From Leadbetterella lacustris (GTDB lineage Bacteria; Bacteroidota; Bacteroidia; Cytophagales; Spirosomataceae): DNA of 64,000 nt. Of the stretch, positions 1 through 9,109 are shown piece after piece. Each line of letters begins with the position of its first letter. Within the stretch, counting starts at the first letter, position 1. The notes below the pieces were generated by a model, which did not search any database, had not been told where the DNA came from, and saw only the letters and a list, made by a program, of their open reading frames with translations. Position numbers and translations under genes: made by a program. The stretch is taken from positions 310,001 to 374,000 of the forward strand of contig OZ248424.1 in the NCBI GenBank assembly GCA_965234335.1, in the 5' to 3' direction.

Positions 1-92
1 TGAATAAACAGTAATTTTTGTAAATTTAATAATAAATATTATTAAATTTAATAATTATTTTTAATAAATACACTAAAAAACCATTAAAATCT

Positions 93-100
93 TAAATTTG
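93..100 (+). promoter_or_regulatory. candidate -7 promoter box for the fucosidase gene
   Basis: TAAATTTG matches the Bacteroidota -7 consensus TAnnTTTG. It lies 22 bases before the ATG at 123. I see no convincing TTG at the -33 position, so this is a partial match. It helps choose the start at 123 over the ATG at 111, which would lie almost at the transcription start. Confidence 0.4.
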
Positions 101-122
101 CGTTCAATAAATGTTTAAATAC

Positions 123-1553
123 ATGAATAAAATATTGCTGATCTCTTTACTGCATTTTATCGGTTGTCGATTTGCTTTTTCTCAGTCTACTATTCATCCT
201 ATTTCGACAGAATATCAATACCCCAAAGAGAAAGAGGTTGCCCAAAATCTGGAAAATTGGCGGGATCAGAAGTTCGGCATCATTATACACTGGGGATTGT
301 ATGCCGTTCCTGGTATCATAGAGTCATGGAGCTTGTGTGATGAGGACTGGATTAACCGAGACTCGATGAGTAACTACGCAGAATATAAGAAATGGTACTG
401 GGGTCAAAATAAATCATTCAACCCTGTAAAATTTAATCCAGAGGCTTGGGCTACTGCTGCCAAAACTGCAGGCATGAAGTATTTGGTTTTTACGACCAAG
501 CACCACGACGGCTTTAATATGTTCGATACCAAGTTCTCGGATTTTAAAATTTCTAATGGACCTTTTAAAGAAAACCCCAAAGCCGATGTGACAAAGTTTG
601 TCTTCGATGCATTTAGAAAACAGAATTTCTTAATAGGAGCATATTTTTCAAAACCCGACTGGCACTCGCAGTATTTTTGGTGGGACCGGCATTCTACGCC
701 GAACAGAAATGTGAATTATGATATCAGGAAACATCCTTGGCGTTGGAATAAATTTGTAGAATATACACATAATCAGCTCAACGAGCTCACTACTGACTAT
801 GGCAAAGTAGATATTCTTTGGCTAGATGGCGGCTGGGTGAGGCCCAGAAATACTGTAACAGACGAGGTGCTTGCTTGGGGTGCTCCAATTCCTGACTTTG
901 ACCAAGAAATAAATATGCCCCAAGTGGCAAAAATGGTGAGGAAAAACCAAGAAGGCATATTGATAGTGGACAGAACCGTTCATGGCGAATTTGAAAACTA
1001 CCGTACACCCGAGCAAGCGATTCCAAAAGAAAGATCTGAAAACCCTTGGGAAAGCTGTATTACTTTGGGAGGAGCTTGGGGCTTTGTGCCTAACGATAAA
1101 TTTAAACCGGCTGCTACACTAATTCATACCTTGATAGAGATTGTGGCCAAAGGAGGTAATTTGCTTCTTGGTGTTGGGCCAACAGCGGAGGGAGAGTTTT
1201 TGCCCGAACAAATCAGTAGATTGAATGAGATAGGTGTTTGGATGAATAAGTTTGGAGAGGCAATTTACAGTACCAGAAGTTTAAAAGTTTTTCAATCGGG
1301 AGATGTTTATTTTACAAAAAGTAAGGACAAATATGCCTTTGCTATTCAAAAAATCACTTCAGATAAACCCTTAACAGATACAATTACTTGGCAAGGAAAT
1401 ACACCTAAAAAAGGATCGAAAATAAGCATAGTAGGTGAGTCTGAAACGCTAAAATGGGAAACGAAGGACGATAAAACCACAGTTTGGATTTCTAAAAAAG
1501 CCATAGATAAATACAAAAATGAGCCTGCCTTGGCTATTAAGTATGAATTTTGA
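123..1553 (+). CDS. GH29 alpha-L-fucosidase, secreted
   Basis: This is a retaining alpha-L-fucosidase of glycoside hydrolase family 29, which removes terminal fucose from glycans, probably in the periplasm or at the cell surface. Seen: a signal peptide (MNKILLISLLHF...FSQ), the family's N-terminal FGIIIHWG motif (near residue 55, counting from the upstream ATG at 111), KHHDGFNMFDT near residue 130 and WLDGGW with the expected nucleophile Asp near residue 239. The length, about 476 residues, is normal for a single catalytic domain with a short C-terminal beta domain. I chose the ATG at 123 because it starts directly with the signal peptide and leaves room for the -7 box at 93-100. A terminator follows at once, so it seems to be transcribed alone, with the DUF1080 gene downstream on the same strand. 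The family call is firm; the natural substrate is not visible. Confidence 0.95.
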   Translation: MNKILLISLLHFIGCRFAFSQSTIHPISTEYQYPKEKEVAQNLENWRDQKFGIIIHWGLYAVPGIIESWSLCDEDWINRDSMSNYAEYKKWYWGQNKSFNPVKFNPEAWATAAKTAGMKYLVFTTKHHDGFNMFDTKFSDFKISNGPFKENPKADVTKFVFDAFRKQNFLIGAYFSKPDWHSQYFWWDRHSTPNRNVNYDIRKHPWRWNKFVEYTHNQLNELTTDYGKVDILWLDGGWVRPRNTVTDEVLAWGAPIPDFDQEINMPQVAKMVRKNQEGILIVDRTVHGEFENYRTPEQAIPKERSENPWESCITLGGAWGFVPNDKFKPAATLIHTLIEIVAKGGNLLLGVGPTAEGEFLPEQISRLNEIGVWMNKFGEAIYSTRSLKVFQSGDVYFTKSKDKYAFAIQKITSDKPLTDTITWQGNTPKKGSKISIVGESETLKWETKDDKTTVWISKKAIDKYKNEPALAIKYEF

Positions 1554-1577
1554 AAAAAATCGTTTGTCCGATTTTTT
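1553..1577 (+). terminator. intrinsic terminator after the fucosidase gene
   Basis: The stem AAAAATCG / CGATTTTT encloses TTTGTC and is followed by a T run. It begins at the last base of the fucosidase stop codon. Confidence 0.7.
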
Positions 1578-1624
1578 ATTAAGTTTTTAAAAAAACACTT
1601 ATATTTATAAAAAAAACCTTAAAG

Positions 1625-2293
1625 ATGAAAAAAATATTTGTAGTAGGATTGGTCTTATTAACGGTGTCGGTTTCTGCCCAAAAGAACAAATGGGTGAACC
1701 TCTTTGACGGCAAAACAACCAACGGTTGGCACACATGGAAAGAGACGGGTGTAAAAGGCTGGCACGTAATGGATGGCGTGCTGATGACACATGGCGGCAA
1801 TGGCGACTTGGTGAGCGACAAAGAATATGGCGATTACATTCTTGAGTTCGAGTTTAAGTGTGCACCCAAAGGCAACAGTGGCGTAATATATAAGGTTTTA
1901 GAGGATGTAAACAACAAGGAGCTTTTTGCTCCCTATGCCGCTGGGCCCGAATTTCAGATTATCGATGACGTAAATTATCCTGACAAAATAAAAGACGTTC
2001 AAAAAACGGGTGCAAACTACGACATACAAGCCCCATTGGATCTGAAAGCCGTAAAACCAGCTGGAGAATGGAACAAAGGCAAGTTGGTGATTAAAAACAA
2101 CGTGATTGAGCACTTTGTGAATGGCATAAAAACGGCTTCTTACGAGTATGGAAGCGTAAAATGGGCAGATGATGTGGCTGGAAGCAAATTTGCAAAATGG
2201 CCTTATGCAAAGGCACACGCCAAAGGAAAAATATCCCTCCAAGACCACGGCGACATGGTTTATTTCAGAAAAATAAGGATTAAAGAATTATAA
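1625..2293 (+). CDS. DUF1080 (3-keto-disaccharide hydrolase-like) secreted protein
   Basis: This 222-residue protein has a signal peptide (MKKIFVVGLVLLTVSVSAQ) and one DUF1080 domain filling the rest. The domain starts with the typical WVNLFDGKTTNGWHTW and continues with a laminin-G-like sandwich pattern (GDYILEFEFK, GNSGVIYKV, HFVNG, ISLQDHGD). DUF1080 proteins are concanavalin-like folds common in Bacteroidota and Planctomycetes; some members hydrolyse 3-keto-disaccharides, others probably bind or cleave other sugars. The location behind a secreted fucosidase fits sugar processing outside the inner membrane. The gene has its own terminator, and a separate one lies before it, so co-transcription with the fucosidase is not certain. 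Enzyme activity is inferred from the family only. Confidence 0.88.
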   Translation: MKKIFVVGLVLLTVSVSAQKNKWVNLFDGKTTNGWHTWKETGVKGWHVMDGVLMTHGGNGDLVSDKEYGDYILEFEFKCAPKGNSGVIYKVLEDVNNKELFAPYAAGPEFQIIDDVNYPDKIKDVQKTGANYDIQAPLDLKAVKPAGEWNKGKLVIKNNVIEHFVNGIKTASYEYGSVKWADDVAGSKFAKWPYAKAHAKGKISLQDHGDMVYFRKIRIKEL

Positions 2294-2311
2294 GATATTT
2301 TAAAAAAAACC

Positions 2312-2347
2312 AAAGCCATGAGACACCTCGTTTCGTGGCTTTTTTGT
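2312..2347 (+). terminator. intrinsic terminator after the DUF1080 gene
   Basis: A ten-pair stem, AAAGCCATGA with TCGTGGCTTT (one G-T pair), and a loop of 11 bases are followed by a T run. Confidence 0.85.
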
Positions 2348-2392
2348 TTTCTGGATGTAATTTGTAGGTTTTGTACATACGTTCTTTTTAAT

Positions 2393-2901
2393 ATGAACAA
2401 TAAAGTAGTTTTCTTCAAAGAAACCCAAAGATTTACCCAATGGTGGATTTGGCTGCCATTGTTGACTTTGTTTTTTTATTCAATGGCTCATTTTTTTTAG
2501 AACATTACGCTTTCCAAGAAATATTTGTGGGAAGTGGCATGCGTATGTTTTTGCCAGTTATAGTACCCTTGTGCGTAATTTTATTATTCTGGAATGTCCG
2601 TCTGGAAACGGTCATTACGGCTGAAGGTCTTTATGCTAAACTCTTCCCTTTACACTTAAAATTTAAGTTTATTTCTTGGGATGAAGTTTCTGTAGTTTAT
2701 ATTCGGCAATACCGTCCATTGGCAGAGTTTGGCGGCTGGGGATTAAGATATGGGTTTGGTGGAAAGGCTTACAATATCAAGGGAAATATGGGTTTACAAC
2801 TCAACTTTAAAGACTCTTCGAACTTACTCATTGGTACCCAAAGACCCGAAGAATTGCGAGTTATTTTGGATAAACTAGGTCAAAAAGTAAATTTCTTTTA
2901 A
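2393..2901 (+). pseudogene. small membrane protein gene with a -1 frameshift at a T8 run
   Basis: Two overlapping frames together encode one protein of about 169 residues. The first frame starts at ATG 2393 (MNNKVVFFKETQRFTQWWIW, then a hydrophobic segment) and stops at TAG 2498-2500. The second frame continues without a break from the same point (LEHYAFQEIFVGSG..., a second hydrophobic segment, then a soluble part with FGGWGLRYG, GKAYNIKGNMGLQL and LLIGTQRPEEL). The order of an N-terminal TQWW helix, a second helix and a C-terminal domain with a GTQ-P motif is what I recall for uncharacterised Bacteroidota membrane proteins. The switch lies on eight T (2491-2498); one extra T would restore the frame. 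It could be a real mutation, a sequencing or assembly error, or a recoded gene, because the site reads T TTT TTT followed by a stop. No function is known. Confidence 0.7.
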
Positions 2902-2908
2902 AAAAGTA

Positions 2909-2930
2909 AAGCCCCAGAAATCCGGGGCTT
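2909..2930. terminator. bidirectional terminator between convergent genes
   Basis: AAGCCCC / GGGGCTT forms a stem around an eight-base loop between the plus-strand small membrane gene (ends 2901) and the minus-strand dnaN (ends 2962). Confidence 0.75.
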
Positions 2931-2961
2931 AAGTCTATAAAGAAAAGGTTCTATATTGTCT

Positions 2962-4086
2962 TTAAGAATACGAGTTTAACATTACAGGCATCACGAGCAT
3001 CAAAATGTCTTCGTTTTCTATTTTGTCAGAAGGTATAATCAAGCCGGCTCTGTTTGGCAGGGACAGCTCCATTGTGATAATGGACGAACTTATGTTGCTC
3101 AGCATTTCAGCCAAAAACTTAGCATTGAAACCTATTTCCATATCGTCTCCAACGTACTCACATGAGATTTTTTCTACGGCCTCGTTGGAGTAGTCCAAAT
3201 CTTCAGCAGAAATTGTTAATTCATCTGCGGTTATTTTGAGTCTGATTTGGTGGGTTGTTTTGTTTGAGAAAATGGCAATCCTTTTCAATGAATTCAAAAA
3301 CTTAGACCTTTCTAGTGTCATGCGGTGCGGGTTAGCTTTTGGAATCACGTTTTCATAGTCTGGATAACGCTCGTCTATTAATCTACAAATCAACTTTATG
3401 TTTCCAAAGCTAAAGAAGGCATTTGAATTGCTAAATTCGGTAATAACCGGCACAGAACCTGATGGCAATGATATCTTGATTAAGTTCAAGGCTTTTCTTG
3501 GCAAAATCATAGTGGTCGGAGTAGAAGATTTTATGTCTTCTCTACGGTACCTGATAAGTCTGTGTCCATCAGTGGCTACAAAAGTTGTACTTTCTTCTTG
3601 TATGTCAATGTACACACCCGTCATAGCTGGACGGAGGTCATCAGTACTTGTCGCAAAGAGCGTATTATTGATGGCAGAAGCCAGAATCTGAGAGTCAAGT
3701 TCAATGTTGAAGTTTTTGTTCACCTGAGGAGCTCTTGGGAAATCCATTGGATTTTCACCAGCTATTTTAAAACGTCCATTGGAGGTAGTTATTTCTACAC
3801 CGAAAGTCTCGTTGCTGATACTAACCGTAATGGGCTGCTCAGGTAGACTTTTTAGAGTATCCATTAAAAGTTTACCTGGTATAGCTACCGAAACCGAGTC
3901 GCTTGAGTCCACCATTAAGTCTGCCACCATTACAGTTTGCATGTCAGAGGCAGTAACAATTAGTGAATTTTTGTCGAGTTCGAAAAGGAAGTTTTCCAGA
4001 ATCGGAACAAGAGGATTGGGAGCGATAACTCCACTAATATTTGAAAGGTTTTTTACTAGTTCTGATGACGAAACGACAAACTTCAT
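2962..4086 (-). CDS. dnaN: DNA polymerase III sliding clamp (beta subunit)
   Basis: The 374-residue protein is the ring-forming clamp that tethers the replicative polymerase to DNA. It has the normal length and the three-fold repeat of clamp domains: domain 1 begins MKFVVSSSELVKNLSNISG and contains PILENFLFEL and GKLLMDTLKSLP; domain 2 contains TDGHRLIRYRRE and LPRKALNLI; domain 3 ends with the conserved LVMPVMLNSYS, which follows the usual M-P-[MV]-[RL] pattern of the C-terminus. A -7-like TAAATTTG lies upstream on the minus strand (4132-4139), without a clear -33 partner. dnaN is not next to dnaA or recF here, which is common in Bacteroidota. The next gene on the same strand lies 186 bases upstream and is unrelated. 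Confidence 0.98.
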   Translation of the reverse strand: MKFVVSSSELVKNLSNISGVIAPNPLVPILENFLFELDKNSLIVTASDMQTVMVADLMVDSSDSVSVAIPGKLLMDTLKSLPEQPITVSISNETFGVEITTSNGRFKIAGENPMDFPRAPQVNKNFNIELDSQILASAINNTLFATSTDDLRPAMTGVYIDIQEESTTFVATDGHRLIRYRREDIKSSTPTTMILPRKALNLIKISLPSGSVPVITEFSNSNAFFSFGNIKLICRLIDERYPDYENVIPKANPHRMTLERSKFLNSLKRIAIFSNKTTHQIRLKITADELTISAEDLDYSNEAVEKISCEYVGDDMEIGFNAKFLAEMLSNISSSIITMELSLPNRAGLIIPSDKIENEDILMLVMPVMLNSYS

Positions 4087-4272
4087 GTTGTTTTGTTTTG
4101 TAAAATGATATGGTTTAAACTCAATTCATGGCAAATTTAAGAAAACACCCAATATTTCTGAAACGAAATTATAAAATATTGAATTTTAATTTTTCTCCAC
4201 AAATAGCATCGTTTTTGATAAATTTCATACAAAAGTACCTAAAAATCTGATTAAATTAAGCAAAAATCCAAT

Positions 4273-6825
4273 TTAAAATCCAGCAGATTGAACTTTTTCC
4301 ATTTGTTCCTTATATTGCTTTTTTATGTTGGCCAATTCGTTGCTGGGTAAGAGTGTTTCTAATTTTTTGATACCGTCCTGAGCATATTCAAATTCCGAAA
4401 TGTCCAAGGCTTTCTTTACCAGAGTTTTCCATATCAAAGCCGACTCGGTGTTAACCTCTGCTGCATAAAACGGTACTTTGTAGGCTTCTAGTTTCTTATT
4501 CTTAGAGGTCAAAAAATTGGCAATTCTCTCAATAAGGTAGGGATTGAATGGAGCTTTTTTGAGCACTTCTAGATAATTTTCTAAAGAAATTCCAGAGCCA
4601 AATTCATCAGATTGAGCTTGCAGGTCTTTTTCTACTTTTTGTTGGAGATTGGCATTGGTTAGCAAGGCAGCCGACGAACTATCACCAGCGGCTTTGAGTC
4701 TTAAAAGTGCTTGGTCTAACACGCCTTCTTTCATGAGCCAGAGACCGAGGTTTTGGTTGTATATTTTTTTGTATTTTGTATTAGAATTAGCCAGCAAATA
4801 GAGTTGCTTGATGCCAATAGCTTTAGATTCTCTTATGTAGTTTTGTTGTGCGTAGGTCCAACTGAGCGACTCAAAAACGGGTTCATTGTAAGCATTGTTT
4901 TGAAGTTTTTTTATGATTTCAGCGTTAACATTGGTTTGGTTTATCGTTTTAGAGTTGCTTACGGCATTGAAGAGTAGGGCTGCCCGACTCATATCTAGAG
5001 CAGAATCTTTGCTGAGCTCAAACGAAGTAAATACCGATTCTTTTTCCAGCATTCTATTCACGGCAAATCTGTTGGCCTGCAGTCCGTTGTATTCCAGGTC
5101 CTTTACTAAATTCGACATTTCCTCCAGCTTTTCGGATTTAGCGTTTTCTATCCAGAATGCCAAGAAATTGGTGTTTTCTACCTCGCATTTCTTACAGTTT
5201 TTGAGTGCCAAGTCAAGGTTTATAAGCACACTGTCTGTGAGTTTTGATTTTTCTTGGAGGTTGGCTAGATTAACGAGCAAATGACTATTGTTTGGATATT
5301 TTCTCAAACCTTTTTGCAATGCAAAAAGAGCCTCAAAATAAAGGTTTTCGTTTTCTAAACTTGCACTGAGGCCGGCAAACGTATAAGGACTGGGTTTTTG
5401 CTCCAGTGTTTGATTGAAAAAAAATGCAGCATTTATTTTATCGCCCTGACTTAGTGCCAGCGATGCCAAAGACACGTTGGCCTTGTGGTTATAGAGGTCG
5501 CTGTGGGTAGATTCCTTGTAAAATGTCTCGGCAGCTTTGAGGTCGCCCTCTGCTAGATAAAAATCTCCTATGGCATTGTTCAAGCCCGCTTTGGCTTGGT
5601 AAAAAGAGTGGAAGTTGCTCAAAGAAAACAAAAATAGAATCAGAAATACCGAGATAGTTCGGGCATATATAAGCTTGTTAAACGGTGCCTTATACAACAC
5701 TTTGTGCACCTCTAGGCCTTGTTTGAAAATCTGAATATAGTTAATCAAAACATAGACAATAAAAGTTAGGCCGACGGCCAAAAGCGAAATGCCCACAAAG
5801 TCTTCGAAAAGATCAATCAGGGGGTCGTTATTGGTTCCGAAAATAAAACCAACCGTGGCCATAGAAATAGTGGCCATACCCAGATAAATCCAAGCACCAG
5901 ATTTTTGAAAACTAAACCAATCTTTTTGATGGAGAAACAGGCGGAAACCCCAAATGCCTAATAAACTGCTTGTGATAAATAGAATAATAGGTGATATTAC
6001 AAAAGAGCTTTTCTCAATTCGCTTGGTGTTTTCAAGATATACCAAAAGAACGTTGGCTAAAAATATCAAGGCTATTATCAGAAACTGAGGGAGTGAATTT
6101 TTTCCTTTTTGTGAATTTTTAGAAACTAACCACACCAAGCCAGCAATAATTTCATGCGAAATCAGAAATATGAAAACGGCAAGGATTACCAAAAAACCAA
6201 CCAAACCGTAAGCCACCAATGATATATTTGGCTGATTAATAGCCGAATATTTGTTTGCCAACAAAACCAAAATAGACCATATAAATATCCAAATGACGAG
6301 AGTTGCGAGGGTGCTGAGGTTTTGATAGAAATTGTTGGTGTAATAATAAAAACCTCCAATGATGACAAATACCAATAAGAAGGGCAAGTTGGAGTTACTC
6401 AAGAATACGCTTTCTATTCTTAAACTAATGACAAACCCACCAATAACCAATGCTCCAATAAGAAACCAAATGCCTTTGAGCCTGGCTAAGCCCGTCAATA
6501 ACATGGAAAGACCTATGAAGCCGCTACCCAATAAAATATAAAATGCGAGTTGATTGATTTCAACCAAAGAAGGTATATAACGCTCCTTGATGTACCAAAC
6601 TGGCGTTGAGGCCGAAAACTTAAACTCGTCATAAAAAAACGAATTAGTTGCTATGATTTTTTCGTGAAGCTCACTTAAAACATCCCAGTGAAGAATGTTT
6701 TCTATGTCTTTTAGGTAGAAAAATAGCCCAAAACAGACTAGTGCGGTCAATAAGAAAAGACCGAAAAACAAAGGCCATTTATCATTGCGTGACCACATTC
6801 TCCAAAAATCAATGTTCTCGTTCAT
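4273..6825 (-). CDS. large membrane protein with C-terminal tetratricopeptide-like repeats
   Basis: I do not recognise a named family. The 850-residue protein has a short cytoplasmic start, then about ten to twelve hydrophobic segments between residues 15 and 405 (for example FFGLFLLTALVCFGLFFYL and TLVIWIFIWSILVLLANKY), then a soluble half with helical repeats of the TPR kind (AIGDFYLAEGDLKAAETFYKE, LASLALSQGDKINAAFFFNQ, YFEALFALQKGLRKYPNN, HLLVNLANLQEKS). Proteins of this plan occur in Bacteroidota as uncharacterised membrane-anchored TPR scaffolds. The soluble half would lie on one face of the inner membrane and could hold partners together; that is inference. It stands alone between dnaN and the divergent psd gene, so the context gives no function. 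Confidence 0.85.
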   Translation of the reverse strand: MNENIDFWRMWSRNDKWPLFFGLFLLTALVCFGLFFYLKDIENILHWDVLSELHEKIIATNSFFYDEFKFSASTPVWYIKERYIPSLVEINQLAFYILLGSGFIGLSMLLTGLARLKGIWFLIGALVIGGFVISLRIESVFLSNSNLPFLLVFVIIGGFYYYTNNFYQNLSTLATLVIWIFIWSILVLLANKYSAINQPNISLVAYGLVGFLVILAVFIFLISHEIIAGLVWLVSKNSQKGKNSLPQFLIIALIFLANVLLVYLENTKRIEKSSFVISPIILFITSSLLGIWGFRLFLHQKDWFSFQKSGAWIYLGMATISMATVGFIFGTNNDPLIDLFEDFVGISLLAVGLTFIVYVLINYIQIFKQGLEVHKVLYKAPFNKLIYARTISVFLILFLFSLSNFHSFYQAKAGLNNAIGDFYLAEGDLKAAETFYKESTHSDLYNHKANVSLASLALSQGDKINAAFFFNQTLEQKPSPYTFAGLSASLENENLYFEALFALQKGLRKYPNNSHLLVNLANLQEKSKLTDSVLINLDLALKNCKKCEVENTNFLAFWIENAKSEKLEEMSNLVKDLEYNGLQANRFAVNRMLEKESVFTSFELSKDSALDMSRAALLFNAVSNSKTINQTNVNAEIIKKLQNNAYNEPVFESLSWTYAQQNYIRESKAIGIKQLYLLANSNTKYKKIYNQNLGLWLMKEGVLDQALLRLKAAGDSSSAALLTNANLQQKVEKDLQAQSDEFGSGISLENYLEVLKKAPFNPYLIERIANFLTSKNKKLEAYKVPFYAAEVNTESALIWKTLVKKALDISEFEYAQDGIKKLETLLPSNELANIKKQYKEQMEKVQSAGF

Positions 6826-6914
6826 AGATACCTAAAACTCGTTTATCATTTTTATATTTTAAAACAGAAACAATTAATTACTGAAAAAAAGCAAGTATAA
6901 AATGGCTAAAATCG

Positions 6915-6922
6915 TATATTTG
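6915..6922 (+). promoter_or_regulatory. candidate -7 promoter box for psd
   Basis: TATATTTG fits TAnnTTTG and lies 32 bases before the ATG of psd, inside the divergent spacer. No clear TTG is seen at -33. Confidence 0.45.
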
Positions 6923-6953
6923 CGAAATTTTTCTCATAATTACTAACCCTGAA

Positions 6954-7613
6954 ATGACAATACATAAAGAAGGCACGGGCTCGTTAATAGTATCTACAAT
7001 AACGCTGGCAATAATATATAGTATAGTTAAATACTTTACGCCTGGCATGGAAGTTTTGCACTATTTCGTGTTTGCGGTGTGCCTTTTATTGTTCTTTATT
7101 GTATTGCAATTTTTTCGCAAACCTACAAGAAAAACCCCAATAAACCCAAAACATATCATTGCTCCAGCCGATGGTAGGATAGTGGTTATAGAGGAGGTTG
7201 TTGAAACAGAATATTTCAATGACAAACGAATTCAGATTTCCATATTTATGTCTCCTTTGAATGTACACATCAACTTTAATCCGCTTTCAGGTATTGTTTC
7301 ATATTTTAAATATCACCCAGGAAAATATTTGGTGGCTTGGCACCCCAAAAGTAGTACCGAAAACGAACGTACAACGGTTGTAACGAAACACCCGAACGGC
7401 ACTGAGGTTCTTTTTCGTCAGATAGCTGGAGCCTTGGCTCGCAGGATATGTTGGTATGTAAAAGAAGGACAAGCCGTTACGCAAGGTGAAGAATTTGGTT
7501 TTATCAAATTTGGTTCGAGAATTGACATTTACCTTCCGCTTGGTACCAAGATTCTGGTGAACCTCGAGGATAAACCTGTTGGTGGCGAGACGGTTATTGC
7601 CGAACTTGTTTAA
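6954..7613 (+). CDS. psd: phosphatidylserine decarboxylase, archaeal/Bacteroidota short type
   Basis: This enzyme decarboxylates phosphatidylserine to phosphatidylethanolamine at the inner membrane. The 219-residue proenzyme has two N-terminal hydrophobic stretches (residues about 13-50), then APADGRIVVIEEV near residue 70, the SPLNVHINFNPLSG block near residue 100 and the HPGKYLVAWHPKSSTENER block. Near the end, FIKFGSRIDIYLP holds the Gly187-Ser188 pair where self-cleavage makes the pyruvoyl cofactor. This short form lacks the long N-terminal extension of the E. coli type and is usual in Bacteroidota. It is divergent from the membrane-TPR gene and convergent with the MFS gene, so probably monocistronic. 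pssA is often next to psd in this phylum but is not in this window. Confidence 0.96.
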   Translation: MTIHKEGTGSLIVSTITLAIIYSIVKYFTPGMEVLHYFVFAVCLLLFFIVLQFFRKPTRKTPINPKHIIAPADGRIVVIEEVVETEYFNDKRIQISIFMSPLNVHINFNPLSGIVSYFKYHPGKYLVAWHPKSSTENERTTVVTKHPNGTEVLFRQIAGALARRICWYVKEGQAVTQGEEFGFIKFGSRIDIYLPLGTKILVNLEDKPVGGETVIAELV

Positions 7614-7648
7614 TGCAATTTTCCTAAATTGTCCACCAGAATATCTCC

Positions 7649-7693
7649 CTCAAACCGTTAAACGATTTTTCAAATCGCTGATAGAGGTTTGAG
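7649..7693. terminator. nested inverted repeat between psd and the MFS gene
   Basis: An outer pair, CTCAAACC / GGTTTGAG, encloses an inner hairpin, CGATTT-TTC-AAATCG. It lies between two convergent genes, so a two-way terminator is the simplest reading, though it has no long T run. Confidence 0.5.
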
Positions 7694-7729
7694 TAAAATA
7701 TTTCAAGAGAATTTTGGTATAAATATAGT

Positions 7730-8995
7730 TTAATTTTCATCAGCTGCGATTTTAAAAATTGCACTGCGTTTTGACAAAACAAAAAATCCCGTAGTAGCCA
7801 TCACCGCAAAGCCTCCCAACACCAGCAATAATGCATCGTATCCTATCCGGCCAATCACCTGAGTGCCTAGCAACGATGAGCCAATATGTGCAACAGGCCA
7901 AGACATGGCGTACACCGCAGAATATTGTCCTTGGTTATGAGATTTTGCCCTCTCTAAGCTGTAGGTATTCATAAATGGCATGGCGAATATCTCTGAGAAA
8001 GTAGCAAAAATTATCCCTATCAACATCCAAGCATATACCGTAAAATTGAGGTAAATAACATAATTCACAACCAGCAGAAAACAACCAAAAGTAATCAGTT
8101 GTAGTTTGGTATATTTACCTTCAAGTTTGTATATGATGAGCATTTCTAGCAAAGCCACCAAAAGGCCATTTATGCCCATCATTAAACCAATCTGAAACTC
8201 CGACATAAGGCAAATCTCTTTGTAATATACTGGCAAAACCACAAATAGAGGGGAAAAAGACATGACATAAATGGTGGTAAAAGCCATAAAAATCATAAAT
8301 GTGCTGTCTCTCCATGGCGATTCTGCTCTATTGAGTTTTGCCTCGGCTTTCGAGACTTTTGCTTTTTTGATGTATTTTGATTTTAGGAAAGTCAGGACAA
8401 TGAAGGAAGCCAAAACATTGGTAACGCCATCAGCCCAAAATAGGTATTTGTAATCTCTGGTGGCAAGAAAACCACCCAAAACCGGACCCATAGCCCAACC
8501 CAAATTAATAGCCAACCTAACCAATGATATAGACCTTGTGAAAGATTCGGGTGTGCTGAGGTGTGCAATACTGACGGAATTGGCTGGTCTGTAAGCTTCG
8601 CCAAAAGCCGAAAGGATGAATGTAGCTACACATAGGAGCTCAAATGTTTGGATTTCGGCTACAACAAAAAATAGCAATCCACCAATGAATAAACTACCAA
8701 ACTGAACGAAAAAATATCCGAAGATATCCGTTAGTTTTCCGCCTAAATAAGAACCTAGAATAGCCCCAAAACCAAACGACATCATCACAAGACCAGCATT
8801 TTCAATGGAAAAATGTAGCTTTTGAGTAGTGTACACGGTCATAAATGCTACCACCATCGTACCCGCCCTGTTGATAAACATCACCAATGCCAAGAGCCAA
8901 ATTTTGGGAGAGATTTCGCTGTACGCGTTTTTTAGAAGCATTGAATCAATTAGTGGTTTCATTGAATAATCAAAAAAATACCGTTTCGGGTTCAA
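7730..8995 (-). CDS. MFS transporter, drug/H+ antiporter-like
   Basis: The 421-residue protein has about twelve hydrophobic segments and belongs to the major facilitator superfamily. After the second helix it shows the loop LGSYLGGKLTDIFGYFFVQ, which matches the MFS signature G-x(3)-D-x-x-G; helix 1 has the FINRAGTMVVAF pattern typical of MDR-type exporters in Bacteroidota. Helix 5 contains LGWAMGPVLGGFLA, a proline-glycine motif of antiporters. The start could instead be the Met at residue 12 (8962), since the first residues are hydrophilic and not needed. Substrate is unknown. It is convergent with psd and divergent from rnhB, 114 bases away, so it is probably transcribed alone. Confidence 0.92.
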   Translation of the reverse strand: MNPKRYFFDYSMKPLIDSMLLKNAYSEISPKIWLLALVMFINRAGTMVVAFMTVYTTQKLHFSIENAGLVMMSFGFGAILGSYLGGKLTDIFGYFFVQFGSLFIGGLLFFVVAEIQTFELLCVATFILSAFGEAYRPANSVSIAHLSTPESFTRSISLVRLAINLGWAMGPVLGGFLATRDYKYLFWADGVTNVLASFIVLTFLKSKYIKKAKVSKAEAKLNRAESPWRDSTFMIFMAFTTIYVMSFSPLFVVLPVYYKEICLMSEFQIGLMMGINGLLVALLEMLIIYKLEGKYTKLQLITFGCFLLVVNYVIYLNFTVYAWMLIGIIFATFSEIFAMPFMNTYSLERAKSHNQGQYSAVYAMSWPVAHIGSSLLGTQVIGRIGYDALLLVLGGFAVMATTGFFVLSKRSAIFKIAADEN

Positions 8996-9109
8996 ATATG
9001 TTTATAATTTTGATTTTATTTTCTTCCTAAAATTGAAAATGATTTCAATTACATATTCTTTACTCGTTTTTTTTTGTGATTTTTACTTTTTGATGTAATT
9101 TGTTCGATC

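Noticed and set aside
2318..2392. Upstream start for the small membrane protein
   Set aside because: The codons lie inside the terminator of the DUF1080 gene; the ATG at 2393 starts the conserved part.
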